DNA from: Actinomadura sp. WMMA1423
GTDB lineage: Bacteria; Actinomycetota; Actinomycetes; Streptosporangiales; Streptosporangiaceae
Assembly: GCF_006547145.1 (NCBI RefSeq)
Contig: NZ_CP041244.1
Span: forward strand, 5,208,001 to 5,272,000
DNA: 64,000 nt
Direction: 5' to 3'
Part shown: one piece after another, positions 38,523-48,046 of the stretch
Layout of the letters: each line of letters opens with the position of its first letter
Position numbering within the stretch: the stretch's first letter is position 1
Notes under the pieces: model-generated
What the model was told of the DNA's origin: nothing
The model's database searches: none
What the model saw: only the letters and a program-made list of their open reading frames with translations
Program-made: the position numbers and the translations under genes

Positions 38523-41027
38523 TCACTCACCGTCGCCCCCTTCGGCGTCCTCAGAGTCCTCCATGGACTCTACGTTCCTCGCGATGGCCACCACGCTGTC
38601 CCCGTCGGCGAGGTTCATCAGGCGGACGCCCATGGTCTGCCTACCGGACTGCTTGATCTCGGCGGCGGTGGTACGGATGACGCCTCCGTTCGACGTCATC
38701 GCGAACACCTCGTCGTCAGGGCCGACCATCAGGGCCCCGACCAACAATCCGCGAGATTCCACGATCTTAGCGGTGAGAACGCCCTTACCCCCACGTCCCT
38801 GGAGCGGGTATTGGTCCACCGGGGTGCGCTTGGCGTAGCCGCCGCGGGTGGCCACCAGGACGTCCTGCGAGGTGTCCTGCACGACGAGCATGTTGAGGAC
38901 CTCCTGGTCCTCCTCGAAACGCATGCCGATGACGCCGGACGTGGCGCGTCCCATCGGCCGCAGCGACTCGTCGTCGGCGCGGAACCGGATCGCCTGGGCG
39001 CCGGTGGAGACCATCAGCAGGTTGTCGTCGGACGAGACGAGCCGCGCCGCGATCACCTCGTCGTCGTCGACGAGGTTGATGGCGATGATTCCGCCGGTGC
39101 GGGGCGAGTCGAAGTCGCGCAGCGCGGTCTTCTTGACGCGGCCCTTCTTCGTGCCGAGCACGAGGTAGGGGGCGACCTCGTAGTCGCGCAGGTCCATGAC
39201 CTGGGCGATGTGCTCGTCGGGCTGGAAGGCGAGCAGGTTCGCGACGTGCTGGCCGCGCGAGTCGCGGCCGGAGTCGGGCAGCTCGTAGGCCTTGGCGCGG
39301 TAGACGCGGCCCTTGTTGGTGAAGAACAGGATCCAGTGGTGCGTCGTGGTGACGAAGAACTGGTCGACGATGTCGTCCTGCTTCAGCTGCGCGCCGCGGA
39401 CGCCCTTGCCGCCGCGCCGCTGCGCCCGGTAGAGGTCGGTGCGGGTGCGCTTGGCGTAGCCGCCGCGGGTGATGGTGACGACGACGCCCTCTTCGGCGAT
39501 GAGGTCCTCGTACGACACGTCCCCGTCGAACGGGATGATCTGGGTGCGCCGCTCGTCGCCGAACTTCTCGACGATGGGGGCGAGCTCGTCACCGACGATC
39601 TGGCGCTGCCGCTCCGGCGAGGCGAGGATCTCGTTGTAGTCGGCGATCTCCGCCATGAGCTTGTCGTACTCGTCGATGATCTGCTGGCGCTCCAGGGCGG
39701 CCAGCTTGCGCAGCTGCATGTCGAGGATGGCCTGCGCCTGGATCTCGTCGATCTCCAGCAGGTTCATCAGGCCCTGCTGCGCCTCCGAGGCGGACGGCGA
39801 GCGCCGGATCAGGGCGATGACCTCGTCGATGCGGTCGAGGGCCTTGAGCAGGGCGCGCAGGATGTGGGCGCGCTCCTCGGCCTTGCGGAGCAGGAACCGG
39901 GTGCGGCGGACGACGACGTCGATCTGGTGCGCGACCCAGTGCCGGACGAACTGGTCGATGCGCAGGGTGCGCGGCACCCCGTCCACCAGCGCGAGCATGT
40001 TCGCGCCGAACGTCTCCTGCAGCTGGGTGTGCTTGTACAGGTTGTTCAGGACGACCTTGGCGACGGCGTCCCGCTTGAGGACGATGACCAGGCGCTGCCC
40101 GGTCCGGCCGGAGGTCTCGTCGCGGACGTCGGCGATGCCGTCGAGCTTGCCGTCCTTGACCCCGTCGGCGATCTTGAGGGCGAGGTTGTCCGGGTTGACC
40201 TGGTAAGGGAGTTCGGTGACGACCAGGCAGGTGCGGCCCTGGATCTCCTCGACCTCGACGACGGCCCGCATGGTGATCGAGCCGCGCCCGGTGCGGTAGG
40301 CCTCCTCGATGCCCTTGCGGCCGACGATGAGGCCGGCGGTCGGGAAGTCGGGGCCCTTGACCCGCTCGATCAGCGCCTCGAGCAGATCCTCGTCGGACGC
40401 GCCGTAGTTCTCCAGGTACCAGCGGACGCCGTCGGCGACCTCGCGCAGGTTGTGCGGCGGGATGTTCGTCGCCATCCCGACCGCGATGCCGGCGGACCCG
40501 TTGACCAGGAGGTTCGGGTACCGGGACGGCAGGACGTCGGGCTCCTGCGAGCGGCCGTCGTAGTTCGGGGAGAAGTCGACGGTCTCCTTGTCGATGTCGC
40601 GCAGGAGCTCCATCGCCAGGGGCGCCATGCGGCACTCGGTGTACCGCATGGCCGCGGCGGGGTCGTTGCCGCGCGAGCCGAAGTTGCCGTTTCCGTCGAC
40701 GAGCGGGTACCGCATCGACCACGGCTGGGCGAGCCTGACGAGCGCGTCGTAGATGGCCGAGTCGCCGTGCGGGTGGTAGTTCCCCATGACGTCGCCGACG
40801 ACGCGTGCGCACTTGAAGTAGCCGCGGTCGGGCCGGTAGCCGCCGTCGTACATCGCGTACAGGACGCGGCGGTGGACGGGTTTGAGACCGTCGCGCACCT
40901 CGGGCAGCGCGCGCGCGACGATGACCGACATCGCGTAGTCGAGATAGCTCTTCTGCATCTCGACCTGGATGTCGACCGGCTCGATCCGCTCGCCGGGGTG
41001 CCCGCCCTCTGTGGTCACGTCCGTCAC
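38523..41027 (-). CDS. gyrA: DNA gyrase subunit A
   Basis: About 834 residues; GTG 41027 is taken because AGAGG lies eight bases upstream, though TTG 41033 and GTG 41018 are possible. It contains the breakage-reunion domain (MQKSYLDYAMSVIVARALPE), quinolone-determining region HPHGDSAIYDALVRLAQPW with Ser and Asp at the usual target positions, catalytic Tyr in AMRYTECRM (near 127), and the C-terminal beta-pinwheel with a GyrA box GRGGKGV. Gyrase A cuts and reseals DNA to introduce negative supercoils. Follows gyrB with 76 bp between. Confidence 0.97.
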   Translation of the reverse strand: MTDVTTEGGHPGERIEPVDIQVEMQKSYLDYAMSVIVARALPEVRDGLKPVHRRVLYAMYDGGYRPDRGYFKCARVVGDVMGNYHPHGDSAIYDALVRLAQPWSMRYPLVDGNGNFGSRGNDPAAAMRYTECRMAPLAMELLRDIDKETVDFSPNYDGRSQEPDVLPSRYPNLLVNGSAGIAVGMATNIPPHNLREVADGVRWYLENYGASDEDLLEALIERVKGPDFPTAGLIVGRKGIEEAYRTGRGSITMRAVVEVEEIQGRTCLVVTELPYQVNPDNLALKIADGVKDGKLDGIADVRDETSGRTGQRLVIVLKRDAVAKVVLNNLYKHTQLQETFGANMLALVDGVPRTLRIDQFVRHWVAHQIDVVVRRTRFLLRKAEERAHILRALLKALDRIDEVIALIRRSPSASEAQQGLMNLLEIDEIQAQAILDMQLRKLAALERQQIIDEYDKLMAEIADYNEILASPERQRQIVGDELAPIVEKFGDERRTQIIPFDGDVSYEDLIAEEGVVVTITRGGYAKRTRTDLYRAQRRGGKGVRGAQLKQDDIVDQFFVTTTHHWILFFTNKGRVYRAKAYELPDSGRDSRGQHVANLLAFQPDEHIAQVMDLRDYEVAPYLVLGTKKGRVKKTALRDFDSPRTGGIIAINLVDDDEVIAARLVSSDDNLLMVSTGAQAIRFRADDESLRPMGRATSGVIGMRFEEDQEVLNMLVVQDTSQDVLVATRGGYAKRTPVDQYPLQGRGGKGVLTAKIVESRGLLVGALMVGPDDEVFAMTSNGGVIRTTAAEIKQSGRQTMGVRLMNLADGDSVVAIARNVESMEDSEDAEGGDGE

Positions 41028-41109
41028 TCTCAAGACCTCTTCTGCTCGGTGGGAAGGAAGTACGTCCGCCTCTGGGAGTCAGGCCGTGCCGCCGGCCCTG
41101 GCGCGTACC

Positions 41110-43047
41110 TCAGATGTCGAGGAAGCGCACGTCCTTGGCGTTGCGCTGGATGAACTCCCGGCGGGGCTCGACCTCCTCGCCCATGAGCACGCTGAACAGC
41201 TCGTCGGCCTGGGCGGCGTCGTCCAGCTGCACCTGCAGGAGGACCCGGTTGTCGGGGTCCATGGTGGTGTCCCACAGCTCGTTGGCGTTCATCTCACCGA
41301 GGCCCTTGAACCGCTGCACCAGGTCGCGGGGACGGGGGTCGCGCTTGCCCGCGGCGATCCCGGCCTCGATGATCGCGTCCCGCTCGGAGTCGGAGAAGGC
41401 GTAGTCGGCCTCGGTGCCCCGCGCGTCCCACTTGATCTTGTAGAGCGGGGGCTGCGACAGGTACACGTGGCCGGCCTCGATCAGCGGCTTCATGAACCGG
41501 AACAGCAGCGTCATCAGCAGCGTGTTGATGTGGTGGCCGTCCACGTCGGCGTCCGACATCAGGATGATCTTGTGGTAGCGCAGCTTGGAGATGTCGAACT
41601 CGTCGTGCACGCCGGTGCCGAGGGCGGTGATGATCGCCTGCACCTCGTTGTTCTTCAGGATCTTGTCGATCCTGGCCTTCTCCACATTGAGGATCTTGCC
41701 GCGGATCGGCAGGATCGCCTGGAAGTGCGGGTCGCGGCCGCCCTTGGCGGAGCCGCCCGCCGAGTCGCCCTCGACGATGTAGAGCTCGGACCTGGCCGGG
41801 TCGGTGGACTGGCAGTCCGACAGCTTGCCGGGCAGGGACGTCGACTCCAGCAGGCTCTTGCGCCGGGTCAGGTCGCGCGCCTGCCGCGCCGCGACCCGCG
41901 CGCGCGCCGCCTGCGAGGCCTTGTTGATGATCTCCTTGGCCTCGCCCGGGTTCTCCTCGAACCAGTCGCGCAGGTAGACGTTGCAGGCCCGCTGCACGAA
42001 CGACTTGGCCTCGGTGTTGCCGAGCTTGGTCTTGGTCTGCCCCTCGAACTGGGGGTCGGCCAGCTTGATCGAGATGATCGCGGTGAGGCCCTCGCGGACG
42101 TCCTCGCCGGTCAGGTTGTCGTCCTTGTCGCGCAGGAGGCCCTTGTCGCGGGCGTACCGGTTGACGATCGTGGTGAGCGCCGCGCGGAAGCCCTCCTCGT
42201 GGGTGCCGCCCTCCGCCGTGTTGATCGTGTTGGCGAACGTGTGCACCGACTCGGCGTAGGACGAGTTCCACTGCATGGCGATCTCGACCGACATGCCGGT
42301 GGTGTCGTCGCTGAAGTAGATCACCGACTCGTGCGCGGCGTCCTTGCGCGCGTTGATGTAGCGGACGAAGTCCTCGATGCCGCCTTCGTAGTGGTACCGA
42401 ACGACGTGCGGCTCACCGTTGACGTGGTCTGGGCGCTCGTCCTGCAGAGTGATGGACAGGCCGCGGTTGAGGAACGCCATCTCCTGCATGCGGCGGGAGA
42501 GGGTCTCGAAGTTCCACTCGGTGGTCTCGAAGATCTCGGGGTCGGGCCAGAACGTGATGAGGGTCCCGGTCTCGTCGGTCGCCTCGCCCTTCTGGAGCTC
42601 GGCCTCGGGCCCCTGCCACGTGTAGGCCTGGCGCCACACGTGGCCGTCGGTGCGGACCTCCGCCTCCATCCGGGTGGACAGCGCGTTCACCACGGCCGAG
42701 CCGACACCGTGCAGGCCGCCCGAGACGGCGTAGGACTTGCCGTCGAACTTGCCGCCCGCGTGCAGCGTGGTCAGCACCAGCTCGATGGCCGGGCGGTTTT
42801 CCACAGGGTGCATGCCGACGGGGATACCGCGGCCGTTGTCGAGGACGCTGACGCCGCCGTCGGCCATGAGAGTGACCACGATGTCGTCGGCGTAGCCGGC
42901 CAAGGCCTCGTCGACGGCGTTGTCCACGATCTCGTAGACGAGGTGGTGCAGGCCGCGCTCACCGGTCGAGCCGATGTACATGCCCGGGCGCTTGCGAACC
43001 GCCTCAAGCCCTTCAAGGACAGTGATCGAACTAGCGTCGTACGCCAA
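41110..43047 (-). CDS. gyrB: DNA gyrase subunit B
   Basis: About 645 residues from TTG 43047 (AGGAGG seven bases upstream); the frame is open further to ATG 43119, but family members start at AYDASSITVLEGLEAV. GHKL ATPase motifs EIVDNAVDEALAG, VLDNGRGIPV and GGLHGVGSAVVN, and TOPRIM motifs YIVEGDSAGGSAKGG and LMSDADVDG are present, plus the C-terminal LWDTTMDPDNRVLLQV. It provides the ATP energy for gyrase. Upstream lie DUF721 and recF, all read towards gyrA. Confidence 0.97.
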   Translation of the reverse strand: MAYDASSITVLEGLEAVRKRPGMYIGSTGERGLHHLVYEIVDNAVDEALAGYADDIVVTLMADGGVSVLDNGRGIPVGMHPVENRPAIELVLTTLHAGGKFDGKSYAVSGGLHGVGSAVVNALSTRMEAEVRTDGHVWRQAYTWQGPEAELQKGEATDETGTLITFWPDPEIFETTEWNFETLSRRMQEMAFLNRGLSITLQDERPDHVNGEPHVVRYHYEGGIEDFVRYINARKDAAHESVIYFSDDTTGMSVEIAMQWNSSYAESVHTFANTINTAEGGTHEEGFRAALTTIVNRYARDKGLLRDKDDNLTGEDVREGLTAIISIKLADPQFEGQTKTKLGNTEAKSFVQRACNVYLRDWFEENPGEAKEIINKASQAARARVAARQARDLTRRKSLLESTSLPGKLSDCQSTDPARSELYIVEGDSAGGSAKGGRDPHFQAILPIRGKILNVEKARIDKILKNNEVQAIITALGTGVHDEFDISKLRYHKIILMSDADVDGHHINTLLMTLLFRFMKPLIEAGHVYLSQPPLYKIKWDARGTEADYAFSDSERDAIIEAGIAAGKRDPRPRDLVQRFKGLGEMNANELWDTTMDPDNRVLLQVQLDDAAQADELFSVLMGEEVEPRREFIQRNAKDVRFLDI

Positions 43048-43404
43048 AGGAGATCCTCCTGCCGGGGATGTCTGCCGCTCCGCGCCCGAGGGAGGCGCGG
43101 TGTGCCCCGTAACACACATGCGGGCGCCCGGTCGGTGCTCTGGTCGTACTGGTCAGAGCCCCGGGCACCCTATGACGGCGCAGCATCCTGAACCCGCATT
43201 CATTCTACCGGGTGACGAGCCGAAAAGTGGCACTCGCGAGCGCTGTGTGCGCGTGTGGCGGCCCGGTGGGCCCGGAGACACATCCCCCCATTGGTCCAGG
43301 GGGGTTATCTGGCCTACGTGCCGCTGGCCGCTGAACTGGACGTCCCATCACCGAACAGATGTTCCCACCCGCCACTGACACATCGGCGGGGCGCGGACGG
43401 CGGC

Positions 43405-43923
43405 TCAGCGCGCGCGCCAGGCGCCCGTCCGGCGCGGCCCGGACGAGGGCCCCACCACCTTCACGCGGCGGACGGTCCCGTGCCCGAGTTCCTCGTTCAG
43501 CCGCCGCACAAGCGTGGACGACAGCAGGCGGAGCTGCGTCGCCCACGTCGTCGAGTCGGCGGCGATGGTGAGCTCGCCGTCCTCGAAGTGGTCGGGACGG
43601 GTGTGCTCGGCCAGCTCCGCGCCGACGATGCCCGCCCAGTTGCCGAACACGCCGCCGACCGCCGCGCGCTGCTCCCACCCGCGGGACGCCAGCAGGTCGC
43701 GGATCGCCGACCCGAACAGCTTGGGGTCGCCGCCCCGCCCGGGCTCCCGCACGCGCACGACGCGCCCGCCGCCCTTGCGCCTGCCGTTCTGGCCGGGGAG
43801 GGTGCCGCGCTTGAGCGCGTCGGCCTTCGCCTGCGCGAGAGCCTCGCGCGCCAGCTCGATCCCCGACTTGGCGGGAGGATCCCCACCTTCGGCGGACTTG
43901 TGCACATCCTGTGGATCACTCAC
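43405..43923 (-). CDS. DUF721/DciA-like protein
   Basis: 172 residues from GTG 43923, overlapping the recF stop. An N-terminal helical, charged region precedes the DUF721 domain (LFGSAIRDLLASRGWEQRAA, VFGNWAGIVGAELAEHTRPD, TIAADSTTWATQLRLLSSTL). DciA-type proteins load the replicative helicase in bacteria lacking DnaC, and the recF-gyrB neighbourhood is the usual actinobacterial place for this gene. The last ~25 residues are basic. Confidence 0.85.
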   Translation of the reverse strand: MSDPQDVHKSAEGGDPPAKSGIELAREALAQAKADALKRGTLPGQNGRRKGGGRVVRVREPGRGGDPKLFGSAIRDLLASRGWEQRAAVGGVFGNWAGIVGAELAEHTRPDHFEDGELTIAADSTTWATQLRLLSSTLVRRLNEELGHGTVRRVKVVGPSSGPRRTGAWRAR

Positions 43924-45062
43924 GCGCTCGCCCCCTTGGAGTCACGCACGACCTCGCCGCCCGAGACGGTATACGAGCCCCCCGTCAGTTCGGCGGGGAC
44001 GTCGGCGGGGACGGCCGCCGTGATCAGGACCTGCTCGGCCGACGCGACCATCTCGGCCAGCCGGCTGCGCCGTCCCGTGTCCAGCTCGGCGAACACGTCG
44101 TCCAGGATGAGGACGGGATCGTCGCCGTCCGCGCGGAGCAGGTCGAACGCGGCCAGCCGCAGCCCGAGCGCGAACGACCACGACTCGCCGTGGCTGGCGT
44201 AGCCGCGCGCCGGGAGCTCGCCCAGGCGCAGGACCAGCTCGTCGCGGTGCGGGCCGACGAGGCTCACGCCGCGCTCCAGCTCCTGCTTGCGCGACTCGGC
44301 CACGGCCTTCAAGATCTGCTCGGCCAGTTGTCCACGGTCTGTGGACAACTCCACGTCCCCCAGGGAGCTCCTGTAGACCAGATCGGCCGCGCCGCTGTGG
44401 GGGGCGAGCGCCGCATAGGCCTGCGCTGCGAGCGGACGCAGAGCCTCGACGAGGTCAAGTCGCCCTGCCAGGAGCTCCGATCCCGTGCGCGCCAGGTGCG
44501 AATCCCACACGTCCAGGGTGGCGAGCACCTCCTGGCCAGGGGAGCGCCTATGCGCGGCCGCCGATTTCAACAGGGCGTTGCGCTGCTTGAGGACGCGGTC
44601 GTAGTCGGACCGAACCCCTGCGAACCGCGGTGCCCGCGTGGTCAGCAGCTCGTCCATGAACCGGCGCCGCTCCCCCGGATCGCCCTTGACGAGCGCGAGG
44701 TCTTCCGGGGCGAACAGCACCGTCCGCAGCATCCCCAGGATCTCGCGCGGCCTGGGGACGGGGGACCGGTTGAGCCGCGCCCGGTTCGCCTTGCCCGGGT
44801 TGATCTCGAGCTCGATCAGCGCCTTGCGGTCGTCCTTCACCACCCCGGCCCGGACGATCGCCCTCGGAGCCCCGTGCCGGACGAGCGGCGCGTCGGTCGC
44901 GGCCCTGTGGCTGCCGTGCGAGGCGACGTAGCCGATGGCCTCCACCAGGTTCGTCTTGCCCTGTCCGTTAGGCCCCACGAACGCGGTGACCCCCGGCTCC
45001 AACGCGACCTCGGCGGCCGGATACGAGCGGAAGTCCTGCAACGAAAGGTGGGCGACGTGCAC
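43920..45062 (-). CDS. recF: RecF recombination mediator
   Basis: 380 residues from GTG 45062. N-terminal HVAHLSLQDFRSYPAAEVAL, Walker A FVGPNGQGKTNLVEA, signature-type SLVGPHRDELVLRLGELPAR and Walker B DPVLILDDVFAELDTGRR identify the SMC-like RecF ATPase, which loads RecA at gaps with RecO/RecR. Two DnaA-type boxes in inverted orientation lie inside the gene (44328-44336 and 44340-44348). Its 3' end overlaps DUF721. Confidence 0.95.
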   Translation of the reverse strand: MHVAHLSLQDFRSYPAAEVALEPGVTAFVGPNGQGKTNLVEAIGYVASHGSHRAATDAPLVRHGAPRAIVRAGVVKDDRKALIELEINPGKANRARLNRSPVPRPREILGMLRTVLFAPEDLALVKGDPGERRRFMDELLTTRAPRFAGVRSDYDRVLKQRNALLKSAAAHRRSPGQEVLATLDVWDSHLARTGSELLAGRLDLVEALRPLAAQAYAALAPHSGAADLVYRSSLGDVELSTDRGQLAEQILKAVAESRKQELERGVSLVGPHRDELVLRLGELPARGYASHGESWSFALGLRLAAFDLLRADGDDPVLILDDVFAELDTGRRSRLAEMVASAEQVLITAAVPADVPAELTGGSYTVSGGEVVRDSKGASA

Positions 45063-45220
45063 AACACACGAGCGTAGAGCCTCCCCACACCCCTGACGCG
45101 CCGCACCCGAACCTCCGGGCCTGTGCACACCCCGCCCGCCCAGGGGGGCCGACCCCACTCCCAGCCTGAAACACGCCGCCGAGAGCCGGGGCCGGAACCC
45201 ACAACTGTGGATAACTGGGG
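45063..45220. promoter_or_regulatory. recF-gnd interval with a DnaA box
   Basis: 158 bp holding a perfect TGTGGATAA at 45206-45214, a few bases from the gnd stop. Likely promoter region of recF-DUF721-gyrBA and possibly DnaA-regulated. Confidence 0.4.
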
Positions 45221-46141
45221 TCAGACCGAAGGGGGGTTGACGTCGGCGCCGGGGGAGTCCGCGCCCTTGGACGACTCGACGGCGTGGCCGCCGAACTGGT
45301 TGCGGAGGGCGGCGACGACGCGCATCGCGGGGGAGTCGTCCTGGCGGGAGGCGAAACGGGCGAACAGGGAGGCCGTGATCGCGGGCAGCGGGACGGCGTG
45401 GTCGACGGCCGCCTGGACGGTCCAGCGGCCCTCGCCGGAGTCGTCGGCGTAGCCGCGCAGGTCGTCCAGCTCGGGGTCGTCGGCGAGCGCGCGGTTCAGC
45501 AGGTCGAGCAGCCAGGAGCGGATGACCGTGCCCTCCTGCCAGCTCTGGAACGTCTCCGGGACGTTGGTGACGAGCTCGCTTGCCTCGATCAGCTCGTAGC
45601 CCTCGCCGAACGCCTGCATCATCGCGTACTCGATGCCGTTGTGGACCATCTTCACGAAGTGGCCGGCGCCGACCTTGCCGGAGTGGACGAAGCCGTACTC
45701 GCCCTCCGGCTTGAGCGTCTCGAAGATCGGCATCAGCCGCTTCACGTCGTCCTCGCCGCCGCCGACCATGAGCGCGTAGCCGTTCTCCAGGCCCCACACG
45801 CCGCCGCTCACGCCGCAGTCGACGAACCCGATGCCCTTGGCGGCCAGCTCCTCGCCGTGCTTGCGGTCATCCACATAGTGTGAATTTCCGCCGTCGACGA
45901 CGATGTCGCCCTGCTCCAGGACCTCCCCCAGCTTGTGGACGGTCTCCGCCGTCGGCTTGCCCGCGGGCACCATCACCCACACGGCGCGCGGTGGGGACAG
46001 GCGTTCGACCAGCTCCTCGACCGACCCGACGTCGCTGACCTCCGGGTCGCGGTCGTAGCCGACGACGGTGTGGCCGCCGCGGCGCAGCCGCTCGGCCATG
46101 TTGCCGCCCATCTTGCCCAGGCCGATGATCCCAAGCTCCAT
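45221..46141 (-). CDS. gnd: 6-phosphogluconate dehydrogenase, decarboxylating
   Basis: 306 residues from ATG 46141. Rossmann motif MELGIIGLGKMGGNMAERLR, the DGGNSHYVDDRKHG substrate segment, CGVSGGVWGLENGYALMVGG and catalytic-lysine region GAGHFVKMVHNGIEYAMMQA mark the short, tetrameric gnd class. It converts 6-phosphogluconate to ribulose 5-phosphate with NAD(P)H production. Its position between dnaN and recF is a hallmark of the origin region in Streptomyces and relatives and has no obvious functional link to replication. Confidence 0.95.
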   Translation of the reverse strand: MELGIIGLGKMGGNMAERLRRGGHTVVGYDRDPEVSDVGSVEELVERLSPPRAVWVMVPAGKPTAETVHKLGEVLEQGDIVVDGGNSHYVDDRKHGEELAAKGIGFVDCGVSGGVWGLENGYALMVGGGEDDVKRLMPIFETLKPEGEYGFVHSGKVGAGHFVKMVHNGIEYAMMQAFGEGYELIEASELVTNVPETFQSWQEGTVIRSWLLDLLNRALADDPELDDLRGYADDSGEGRWTVQAAVDHAVPLPAITASLFARFASRQDDSPAMRVVAALRNQFGGHAVESSKGADSPGADVNPPSV

Positions 46142-46240
46142 GAAACGCTCACTCTCCCCTGTGCGTGCCTGCTCTGCCTCCCCGCGGGGGCGCGGCTCCC
46201 CCGCGGGACATCCCGGATGCCATGCCCCGAAGCGTGGTTC

Positions 46241-47383
46241 TTATCCGGACAAACGAACCGGCATGATCAGGTAACGGTAGTTCGGGTTCTCCCCGTCCTG
46301 CGGCGGCTTCCCGGTGAGGACGGCCGGCTTGGTCGGCGTGGTGAAGGACAGCCGCGCCACGTCCGAGCCGATCGCGGAGAGCCCGTCGAGGAGGAACGCG
46401 GGGTTGAAGGCGATGTCGATGTCCTCGCCCTCCAGGGACGCCTCCAGGGCCTCCACGGCCTGAGCCTCGTCGCCCGTCCCGGCCTCCAGGACGACCTCGC
46501 CCTGGCTGAACGAGAGCCGCACGGGGGTGTTGCGCTCCGCCACCAGGGAGACGCGCTTGACGGCCTCGATGAAGGCGGCCGTCTGGACCTCGGCGAGGCC
46601 CGCGTACTCGCTCGGCAGCAGCGAGCGGTACTTGACGAAGTCGCCGTCCAGCAGCCGGGACGTGGTGCGCCGGCCGCCGCCCTCGAAACCGATCATGCCT
46701 TCGCCGGTGCCGCCCGTGCCGCCGAGCGCGATCGACACCTCGGCGCCCGCCGTCAGCGACTTGGCGGTGTCGGCCAGCGTGCGGGCCGGGACGAGGGCGA
46801 CGGCGGAGAAGTCGGGGCGCTCGGGCTTCCAGTGCAGCTCGCGGACGGCGAGGCGGTAGCGGTCCGTGGACGCCAGCGTGACGGTCTCACCCTCGATCTC
46901 CACCCGGACGCCGGTCAGCATGGGGATCGTGTCGTCCTTGCCCGCGGCGATCGCGACCTGGGAGACGGCGGCGGCGAACTCGTCGCTGCCGACCGACCCC
47001 GCGGCGGGCGGCATCTCCGGCAGCGTCGGGTAGTCCTCCACAGGCATGGTCAGAAGTGTGAACTTCGCGCTGCCGCAGCGGAGCATCACCTTCGCGCCGT
47101 CCGTCGTCACCTCCACAGGGTGGGGAGGAAGGCTGCGCGAGATCTCGGCGAGGAGCCGCCCGGACACCAGCGCCGTCCCGGCCTCCTCGACGTCGATGTC
47201 CGTGGACACCTGCGCCGAGACCTCGTAGTCGAACGCGGACAGCTTCAGGCGGTCGCCGTTGCCCTCGCCCCCGGCCACGATGTGCATGCCCGCCAGGACC
47301 GGCACCGGGGGACGGACGGGGAGCGTGCGCGCGGTCCAGGCGACGGCGTCGGCCAGGGCGTCTCTGTCGATGCGGAACTTCAA
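46241..47383 (-). CDS. dnaN: DNA polymerase III beta (sliding clamp)
   Basis: 380 residues from TTG 47383; AGGAGG lies about ten bases upstream and family members begin MKFRIDRDALADAVAWTART. Motifs LPVRPPVPVLAGMHIVA, LRCGSAKFTLLTMPVEDYP, VEIEGETVTLASTDRYRLAV and the C-terminal NYRYLIMPVRL define the three-domain clamp. It forms a ring that tethers polymerase III to DNA. The oriC interval separates it from dnaA, as is canonical. Confidence 0.96.
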   Translation of the reverse strand: MKFRIDRDALADAVAWTARTLPVRPPVPVLAGMHIVAGGEGNGDRLKLSAFDYEVSAQVSTDIDVEEAGTALVSGRLLAEISRSLPPHPVEVTTDGAKVMLRCGSAKFTLLTMPVEDYPTLPEMPPAAGSVGSDEFAAAVSQVAIAAGKDDTIPMLTGVRVEIEGETVTLASTDRYRLAVRELHWKPERPDFSAVALVPARTLADTAKSLTAGAEVSIALGGTGGTGEGMIGFEGGGRRTTSRLLDGDFVKYRSLLPSEYAGLAEVQTAAFIEAVKRVSLVAERNTPVRLSFSQGEVVLEAGTGDEAQAVEALEASLEGEDIDIAFNPAFLLDGLSAIGSDVARLSFTTPTKPAVLTGKPPQDGENPNYRYLIMPVRLSG

Positions 47384-48046
47384 AGGGACCCGCCTCCTGC
47401 AGGTGTCGGACAAGGGTGAGCTGATCTCGTCCGGGCCGGGGCGCTCGGTGCGCGTTGTCCCCAGGCCCTGACTTGAGATGGATCTTTTCTTGGATAGAGA
47501 AGTAGAGCAGTACCAGTAATAGGGGCCGTGGATAGTGTGGACAACGTCCGTCTTCGCAGGTGAGACCGCGTTTCTCTGTCCACCGGCGCTGTGCACGGGG
47601 CGTGGACGGCGCGGCGGCGCCTGGGGACGGCGAATTCGTCCCCACACGTCGTCCTCATGTCATCCCCCGGTTATCCACGAGTTCTCCACTGGTCATCCGC
47701 CGGTTCGCCGCGCGTTCGCCTGCGTTGGGGATGACGGGGCGGGCGGTGGCCGGGTCGGTCCCCAAGCCGTCCCCAGGCCGTCCACCGGTTTTCCCCAGAA
47801 GGCCGGGCGGCGGTGCACAGCCGGTCCACACCCGTCCACTGTTCATCCTCAGCTTCTCCAACGGTTGCCCACAGGGTTATCCGCGAAAATCCCCAGAGTT
47901 TTCCACAAGTTGTGAGGAGCGCCGCCGATTCTCGGGGGACGCGCGCCTTTTGTCGGTTCTTTGCCTTGAACAGGGTGTGGACGGCGCGGCGTTGACCTGT
48001 CCACAGGGGTGGCGACGGTCTGTCCACAGTGTGTACGAACGGGTGC
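47384..48046. other. oriC: chromosomal origin oriC with DnaA boxes
   Basis: The dnaN-dnaA interval holds many matches to the actinobacterial DnaA box TTGTCCACA in both orientations. One is perfect (47536-47544 as TGTGGACAA). Single-mismatch boxes are TTGTCCCCA 47455-47463, TTATCCACG 47671-47679, TTGCCCACA 47865-47873, TTTTCCACA 47899-47907, CTGTCCACA 47997-48005 and 48020-48028. At least six more have two mismatches. An AT-rich stretch at about 47470-47525 (GATCTTTTCTTGGATAG) is a candidate unwinding element. The layout matches Streptomyces-type origins. Confidence 0.92.

Noticed and set aside
38481..43191. Two very long plus-strand frames opposite gyrA and gyrB
   Set aside because: Antisense shadows of highly conserved genes; composition is typical of reversed GC-rich codons.
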